A stretch of 64,000 nucleotides of DNA from Pseudomonas sp. UBA5706 (GTDB lineage: Bacteria > Pseudomonadota > Gammaproteobacteria > Pseudomonadales > Pseudomonadaceae): positions 1,060 to 65,059 of the forward strand of contig NZ_DIHC01000030.1 of NCBI RefSeq assembly GCF_002419965.1, given 5' to 3'. The position numbers and the translations under genes were made by a program. The notes under the pieces are model-generated. The model was not told the DNA's origin. It did no database searches and worked only from the letters and a program-made list of their open reading frames with translations. Below are positions 59,116-64,000 of the stretch, one piece after another. The first letter of the stretch is position 1, and every line of letters begins with the position of its first letter.

Positions 59116-60467
59116 TCTTCGGTCATCGTAAAACACGGGTGGCCGTCGCCCTGCTGTCGCTGAGCGGCGCCATTGGCCTGTATGGCGCCTACGGTGTGGC
59201 GGACGCGGCCGACGGTATCGTGCAGCCCGGGCAGCAGAGCGACAACAGTCAAGGTATCCAGGCTCCGGCGAACCAGCCACAGGAAGATCCGACCGTGGCC
59301 CGTGGTCGTTACGTCGCCATTGCCGGCGACTGCGCGGCGTGCCACACCGACCCGCATCAGGGCAAACCGTTCGCCGGCGGCTACGCGCTTGAAACGCCGT
59401 TCGGCAAACTGCTGGCCAGCAACATCACCTCGGACAAGGCCACCGGCATTGGCGACTGGTCAGAAGAACAGTTCACCCGCGCCGTGCGCGAAGGCAAAGG
59501 CCGCCACGGGGAAAACCTGTATCCGGCGATGCCCTACAACGCTTACGTGAAAGTCAGCGACCAGGACATGCATGACCTTTGGGCCTACATGCAGACAGTG
59601 CCTGCGGTGAACAACCAGGTGGTGTCCAACCAACTGCCCTTCCCGTTCAACATTCGCTTGATGATGATGGGCTGGAACCTGCTGTTCTTCGACAAGACGC
59701 CGTTCAAGCCGGTCGCCGACGCCAGTGCCGAACTCAACCGTGGCGCTTACCTGGTGCAGGGCCTGGGCCATTGCGCGGCGTGCCACACGGAGAAGAATTT
59801 CCTCGGTGGCGACAAGAGCGGCAGTTTCTTGCAGGGCGGCGACCTGGCCGGCTGGCATGCACCGGAAATCACCGGTAATCGCTACGCAGGCGTAGGCGGC
59901 TGGACCACTGAGCAGATCGTTCAGTACCTCAAGACCGGAAGCAACGACATTGCCGTGGCGTCAGGCCCAATGGCCGAAGCAGTCACCAACTCGACCCAGC
60001 ACATGACCGACCAGGACTTGAACGCGATCGCGGCCTACCTGCAAAGCCTGCCCGGTTCGAAGGCAACCAAGCCGCAACCCCTGACCGCCACGCAGCAGGC
60101 CATGAAACAGGGCGCCAACGTCTATTCGGCCAACTGTTCGGCCTGCCACAACAGCGACGGCAAGGGCATCAATCAGCTGGCTGCGGGGCTTGGCAATAAC
60201 CCGGCGGTGCAGGCCGATAATCCGCAGAGTCTCACCACCACGGTACTGCAGGGCGGACGCGGCGCGGTCACACTGGGCAACCCCACCAGCGGTGCGATGC
60301 CAAGCTTCGCCTGGAAGCTGTCCGACCAGCAGATCGCGTCAGTATTGACCTATATCCGTAACACCTGGGGCAACGCTGCCCCGGCAGTCGATGCAGCACA
60401 GGTTGCTCAGACGCGCAAGGACCTCAAGCTGCCCGCGCAGCTGAGCGCCGACGGCAGCGCCCGCTGA
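59112..60467 (+). CDS. Triheme cytochrome c subunit of the GMC dehydrogenase
   Basis: This 451-residue protein has an N-terminal signal/anchor helix (VALLSLSGAIGLYGAYGVAD) and three c-type heme sites: GDCAACHTD, GHCAACHTE and NCSACHNS. It is like the cytochrome subunits of gluconate 2-, sorbitol and fructose dehydrogenases. It moves electrons from the flavoprotein to ubiquinone at the outer face of the inner membrane. The start at 59112 overlaps the upstream stop as ATGA. Together the three genes encode a complete membrane-bound dehydrogenase; the sugar is not fixed by sequence. Confidence 0.92.
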   Translation: MIFGHRKTRVAVALLSLSGAIGLYGAYGVADAADGIVQPGQQSDNSQGIQAPANQPQEDPTVARGRYVAIAGDCAACHTDPHQGKPFAGGYALETPFGKLLASNITSDKATGIGDWSEEQFTRAVREGKGRHGENLYPAMPYNAYVKVSDQDMHDLWAYMQTVPAVNNQVVSNQLPFPFNIRLMMMGWNLLFFDKTPFKPVADASAELNRGAYLVQGLGHCAACHTEKNFLGGDKSGSFLQGGDLAGWHAPEITGNRYAGVGGWTTEQIVQYLKTGSNDIAVASGPMAEAVTNSTQHMTDQDLNAIAAYLQSLPGSKATKPQPLTATQQAMKQGANVYSANCSACHNSDGKGINQLAAGLGNNPAVQADNPQSLTTTVLQGGRGAVTLGNPTSGAMPSFAWKLSDQQIASVLTYIRNTWGNAAPAVDAAQVAQTRKDLKLPAQLSADGSAR

Positions 60468-60541
60468 GCTGACTCCACACGCCCTGGCGCGGGGCGAACT
60501 GCCCCGCCGCCAACCCTCTCCCCCCTGACGAGAACACGAGC

Positions 60542-61897
60542 ATGAAAGGAACGCTTTCGCGCCAAAGACCTGCGCCTCACGCACTGGTCATGGCACTGTC
60601 GATCGGTGCGGCCAGCGCTTGCAGCATCAGCGCCCAGGCTGCCGACGCCTTTGCTATCGACTCCCCCTGGATGACCGGCGACTGGGGCGGCACGCGAACT
60701 GACCTGCTGAACAGGGGCATCGACATCAAGATGGGTTACACCGGCGAGTCGGCCTCCAATCTAAGCGGCGGGTACGATCATGATCGGGTTACCCGTTATG
60801 CCGATCAGTTCAACCTGGGCGCCGACATCGATCTGCAAAAGCTGCTGGGCTGGAACGACGCGGCCTTCAGCCTTTCGCTGACCAACCGCAACGGCGACAA
60901 CATCAACGAGAAACTTAACGACCCGCGCTCGACGGGCATGGGCTCGACTCAGGAAATCCAGGGCCGGGGCAGCGTCACCCGGCTCAGCGAATTGTGGCTG
61001 AGCAAAGGCTGGTTCGACGACAGGTTGAACGTCAAAGCCGGCCGGCTGGCCGTGAGTGACGATTTTGCCGTCGAAGACTGCTCGTTTCAGGGCCTGGCGT
61101 TCTGTGGATCGCAGCCCGGGAACTACGTCAACAGTATCTACAACGGCCCGATCAGCCAATGGGCCGTGCGCGTTCGCTACCGCTTGGCCAGTGAGCTATA
61201 CGCGCAGGTCGGCGCGTTCAACGTCAATCCGTCGGGGCTGGACAACGACAACGGCTTCAAGCTCAACGGCGCAGGCACCGCCGGCACGCTGTTTCCGGTC
61301 GAACTGGTGTGGCGGCCGAGCGTCAATCGCTTGCCCGGTGAGTACCGTGTCGGCTACTACCACAGCACGGCCAACGGCAAGGATGTCTACAAGGACGAAA
61401 ACAACCGCCCGGCTGCGATCACCGGCAACGACTATCGCAGCGATAACAGCCGCCACGGGTTCTGGGTGGTGGGCAAGCAGCAACTGACCTCAGTCAACGG
61501 CGACACCTCCCGTGGCTTGACCGCGACCGCCAGCGCCACGTTCCAGGATCGGGCGACGACCGCCGTGGACAGCTATCAAAAACTCAGCCTGGTCTATAAA
61601 GGCCCGTTCGACTCGCGCCCGACCGATACGCTGGGCGTTGGCATCGCGCGCGTGCATGCCAGTTCACTGTTCCTGCGCAACGCCCGAACCTTCAACAGCC
61701 TGAACGGGCTGAGCGATGACGACGCCAGCTACCTGCCCGAGCAGCACTCCATGTACGCCAGCGAGCTGAACTACGGTATCCAGGCGACAAAATGGCTGAA
61801 CATCATGCCCAACCTGCAATACATCAAAAACCCGAACGGCGTGCGCCAGGTGGATAACGCGCTGGTGTTGGGGCTGCAAGTTCAGTCAGCGTTCTAG
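60542..61897 (+). CDS. oprB: OprB-family carbohydrate porin
   Basis: The 451-residue protein has a signal peptide (cleaved near AQA) and the OprB barrel: SPWMTGDWGGTRTDLLNRGI at the mature N-terminus, the central YVNSIYNGPISQWAVRVRYR, and a terminal strand ending QVQSAF with a C-terminal Phe. It forms an outer-membrane channel for sugars. It follows the dehydrogenase operon by 74 bases and would let the periplasmic dehydrogenase's substrate into the cell envelope. The CDS starts with ATG 60541 or 60542 depending on indexing of ACATGA; the frame used here ends at the TAG at 61897. Confidence 0.88.
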   Translation: MKGTLSRQRPAPHALVMALSIGAASACSISAQAADAFAIDSPWMTGDWGGTRTDLLNRGIDIKMGYTGESASNLSGGYDHDRVTRYADQFNLGADIDLQKLLGWNDAAFSLSLTNRNGDNINEKLNDPRSTGMGSTQEIQGRGSVTRLSELWLSKGWFDDRLNVKAGRLAVSDDFAVEDCSFQGLAFCGSQPGNYVNSIYNGPISQWAVRVRYRLASELYAQVGAFNVNPSGLDNDNGFKLNGAGTAGTLFPVELVWRPSVNRLPGEYRVGYYHSTANGKDVYKDENNRPAAITGNDYRSDNSRHGFWVVGKQQLTSVNGDTSRGLTATASATFQDRATTAVDSYQKLSLVYKGPFDSRPTDTLGVGIARVHASSLFLRNARTFNSLNGLSDDDASYLPEQHSMYASELNYGIQATKWLNIMPNLQYIKNPNGVRQVDNALVLGLQVQSAF

Positions 61898-62034
61898 GCC
61901 CGTGCGTGGGGGTGATGCTCACGTTCCCGCGTATCGTGCTCCGGCTCCCGGCGGTGGTGTCCGTAAAGCGCCACCGCTCACCGTCATGCAAACAAGTGGG
62001 CGCAGACGACTATGGTGGAGGGTTCGAACCTGAA

Positions 62035-62058
62035 CATATCGATATGTCATATTGATAT
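62035..62058. promoter_or_regulatory. Palindromic AT-rich direct repeat upstream of the SsuA-like gene
   Basis: CATATCGATATG (62035-62046) is a perfect 12-base palindrome. Its core ATATCGATAT recurs 13 bases later as ATATTGATAT (62049-62058). The pair lies 85-110 bp before the SsuA-like gene and probably contains a promoter or a regulator site, for example for CysB or a LysR-type partner. Confidence 0.4.
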
Positions 62059-62143
62059 TTAAACCACGTTGCTTATACCTATAAAGTCGTCTGCATTCAG
62101 GACGGCGCAGCGTGCTCCCGTCCACCCGACAACGGAGTCGTTC

Positions 62144-63181
62144 ATGTCTGAACAGCGTTCAGGAGTTTCCCGGCGCCATCGCCTCGGCGCGGCCTTGACC
62201 CTTGCTGCGTCTGTATTGGCAGCCACCCTCGGCGCCCCTCAAACCGCACAAGCCGAAGGTCAGCTGCGCATCGCCGAGCAGTTTGGCGTGGTGTACCTGC
62301 TGCTTAACGTAGCGCGCGACCAGCATCTGATCGAGAAACACGGCAAGCAGGCAGGCGTCGACATCAAGGTCGACTGGACCCAGCTCTCCGGGGGTTCGGC
62401 GGTCAACGATGCGTTGTTGTCAGGTGCGGTGGATATCGCCGGTGCGGGCGTCGGCCCGCTGCTGACCATCTGGGATCGAACCCACGGCAAGCAAAACGTC
62501 AAGGCCGTCGCGTCGCTGGGCAACTTCCCTTATTACCTGGTCAGCAACAACCCTGACGTCAAAACCATTGCCGATTTCTCCGAAAAGGACCGCATTGCCG
62601 TGCCGGCGGTGGGGGTATCCGTACAGTCGCGCTATTTGCAGTTCGCCTCGGCCAAGCTGTGGGGTGACGCCGAGTACAACCGCCTGGACAAATACACCGT
62701 CAACCTGCCGCACCCCGATGCCAGCGCGGCCATCAAAACCGGTGGTACCGAACTGAACGGGCATTTCTCCAACCCGCCGTTCCAGGAGCAGGAACTGGAA
62801 AACAAGAATGTGCACGTCGTGCTCAACTCTTACGACGTGCTGGGCCCGAACTCGCCGACCGTGCTATTCGCTACCGAAAAATTCCGCGAGCAAAACCCCA
62901 AGACCTATCAGGCGTTCATCGAAGCGCTGGCCGATGCTGCGGACTACATCAAGCGTGACAAGGCAGGCGCGGCAGACACTTACATCCGCGTGACCAAATC
63001 CAGCATCGATCGCGCGCAACTGATCAAGATCATCGAAAACCCGCAGTTCGAATTCACCATCAACCCGAAAAACACCTTCCCGATGGCTGAGTTTCTTTAC
63101 CGCGTTGGCGCCATCAAGACCCAGCCGACTTCGTGGAAGGATTACTTCTTCCAGGATTCGAAATTGCTTGAAGGAAGTTGA
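62144..63181 (+). CDS. SsuA/NrtA-type ABC importer binding protein (sulfonate-like)
   Basis: This 345-residue protein has a signal peptide (LGAALTLAASVLAATLGA, cleaved near AQA) and an NMT1/SsuA-type binding domain: LRIAEQFGVVYLLLNVARDQ, DWTQLSGGSAVNDALLSGAV, DIAGAGVGPLLTIWDRTHGK and TIADFSEKDRIAVPAVGVSV. It would bind an alkanesulfonate, taurine or similar sulfur compound in the periplasm. No permease or ATPase follows; a cystathionine beta-synthase/cysteine synthase-like gene does, 235 bases on, with its own partners presumably beyond the window. Confidence 0.83.
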   Translation: MSEQRSGVSRRHRLGAALTLAASVLAATLGAPQTAQAEGQLRIAEQFGVVYLLLNVARDQHLIEKHGKQAGVDIKVDWTQLSGGSAVNDALLSGAVDIAGAGVGPLLTIWDRTHGKQNVKAVASLGNFPYYLVSNNPDVKTIADFSEKDRIAVPAVGVSVQSRYLQFASAKLWGDAEYNRLDKYTVNLPHPDASAAIKTGGTELNGHFSNPPFQEQELENKNVHVVLNSYDVLGPNSPTVLFATEKFREQNPKTYQAFIEALADAADYIKRDKAGAADTYIRVTKSSIDRAQLIKIIENPQFEFTINPKNTFPMAEFLYRVGAIKTQPTSWKDYFFQDSKLLEGS

Positions 63182-63416
63182 TTCTCCAGCATGGCCGGCC
63201 GGCCACACGCGCCCCCCTGTAGCGTCATGGCTTGCCGGCGACACGGGTGTGTCAGGCGACGAGTCAGTCCCTGATACGCCGCCACCTTTGTCAGGCCGGA
63301 CTGCAACAGTGATCTTCCGCGCCACAGTGCCCACCGGGCATCAGTGCCTCAAACCAGTGCACGTTTGAACGGTGCCGCTGTCCATCCCCTATGTGTTGTG
63401 CACGTGAGGATATGAC

Positions 63417-64000
63417 ATGCCAGCTGACTCCCGCCCCGCCGTACTTGAACTGATCGGCAATACCCCACTGGTGCGCGTGAGTCGCATCGATACCGGTCTC
63501 TGCACTCTGTTTTTGAAACTCGAATCCCAAAACCCCGGCGGCTCGATCAAGGACCGCGTGGGGCTGGCGATGATCGATGCCGCTGAGCGCGACGGCCGTT
63601 TGCGCCCCGGTGGCACCATTGTCGAAGCCACCGCCGGCAATACCGGGCTGGGCCTTGCGCTGGTGGGCCGCGCCAAGGGCTATCGCGTGGTGCTGGTGGT
63701 GCCTGACAAAATGTCCACCGAGAAAGTCCTGCACCTCAAGGCGATGGGCGCAGAGGTGCATATCACCCGCTCGGATGTCGGTAAGGGCCATCCCGAGTAC
63801 TACCAGGATGTGGCTGCGAGGCTGTCCGAAGAAATCCCCGACGCCTTTTTCGCCGACCAGTTCAATAACCCCGCCAACCCGCTGGCCCACGAAAGCAGCA
63901 CCGCCCCCGAGATATGGGCACAGACCCAGCATGATCTGGACGCCATCGTGGTCGGCGTCGGCTCGGCAGGCACGCTGACCGGCCTGACGCGCTTCTTCAA
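63417..64000 (+). CDS. Cystathionine beta-synthase/cysteine synthase-like PLP enzyme, 5' part
   Basis: The frame from ATG 63417 stays open to the window end, giving 194 residues. It is a fold-type II PLP enzyme: ELIGNTPLVRVSRIDTGLCT, KLESQNPGGSIKDRVGLAMI with the Schiff-base Lys, EATAGNTGLGLALVGRAKGY, and VVGVGSAGTLTGLTRFF (phosphate-binding GSAGT loop). It is shared by cysteine synthase and cystathionine beta-synthase; the DQFNNPANPLAHESSTAPEI pattern is closer to the latter. It should use serine or O-acetylserine with a sulfur donor. The SsuA-like gene upstream suggests a sulfur operon. Confidence 0.86.
   Translation, partial: MPADSRPAVLELIGNTPLVRVSRIDTGLCTLFLKLESQNPGGSIKDRVGLAMIDAAERDGRLRPGGTIVEATAGNTGLGLALVGRAKGYRVVLVVPDKMSTEKVLHLKAMGAEVHITRSDVGKGHPEYYQDVAARLSEEIPDAFFADQFNNPANPLAHESSTAPEIWAQTQHDLDAIVVGVGSAGTLTGLTRFF

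Noticed and set aside
1..64000. tRNA, rRNA, CRISPR arrays, transposases, prophage genes
   Set aside because: None was seen on reading both strands; short repeats found are REP-like or operator-like and not arrays.

Overview
The window looks like Pseudomonas chromosome, probably from the fluorescens/syringae side of the genus. This is inferred from gene content and high-GC codon use: an SfnR-type sigma-54 activator with DszC- and DszA-type monooxygenases, an OprB porin, a DadA-like dehydrogenase, and a LigD-type ligase. No rRNA, tRNA, insertion sequence, prophage or CRISPR array was seen. Most of the DNA is tightly packed catabolic and uptake operons, separated by short control regions and a few decayed genes.

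Region 1 (1-21,400) is an organosulfur acquisition island. It opens with the 3' end of exbB and with exbD. These are followed by a DszC-type monooxygenase and an SfnR-like sigma-54 activator (+ strand). A long minus-strand block holds an ABC exporter, a second DszC-type enzyme behind a complete peptide-type ABC importer, a GNAT plus DszA-type enzyme, an aldo/keto reductase, another DszA-type enzyme and a third DszC-type enzyme. A decayed substrate-binding protein lies upstream of that block. A TonB-dependent receptor is transcribed divergently. Sigma-54 (-24/-12) promoter candidates sit before the receptor, before the pseudogene/monooxygenase operon and before the ABC importer, so the activator at 2086 probably controls the island. 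The suggested flow is outer-membrane uptake (TonB receptor with ExbBD), periplasmic capture and ABC import, then reduced-flavin-dependent oxidation that releases sulfite. No flavin reductase or tonB was found in the window.

Region 2 (21,400-31,400) is mixed: a methyltransferase, an MFS exporter, a HAD phosphatase with a large internal deletion, a GNAT, two small exported proteins, a 47-residue lipoprotein, and a Tat-exported Gfo/Idh/MocA oxidoreductase. It also holds an unusual 951-residue protein in which an exonuclease III domain replaces the usual phosphoesterase domain at the front of a LigD ligase-polymerase. A DUF2188 gene and about 700 bp of gene remains follow.

Region 3 (31,400-37,100) is an amino-acid uptake and oxidation operon (Tat-dependent binding protein, ATPase, two permeases, RidA, FAD-dependent D-amino-acid dehydrogenase). 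A divergent XRE-cupin regulator flanks it, and an inverted repeat lies in between.

Region 4 (37,300-46,600) encodes the non-phosphorylated L-rhamnose pathway on two divergent operons around a LysR gene: SDR dehydrogenase, RhaT transporter, RhaM mutarotase, lactonase; and MFS transporter, L-rhamnonate dehydratase, aldolase, lactaldehyde dehydrogenase. Both control regions carry a TAA-N11-TTA box with a shared 11-bp flank.

Region 5 (46,600-61,900) holds a threonine-dehydratase-like enzyme with a divergent AraC regulator, a Tat-exported amidohydrolase and a Tat-exported MRJP/Yellow-like protein. Next come an MFS transporter plus enolase-superfamily dehydratase under a divergent LacI/GntR-type repressor with two identical inverted operators, and a second LacI-type regulator. 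The region ends with a three-subunit membrane-bound GMC/cytochrome c dehydrogenase and an OprB porin. The window closes (62,100-64,000) with an SsuA-like binding protein and the start of a cystathionine beta-synthase/cysteine synthase-like gene, which returns to sulfur metabolism.
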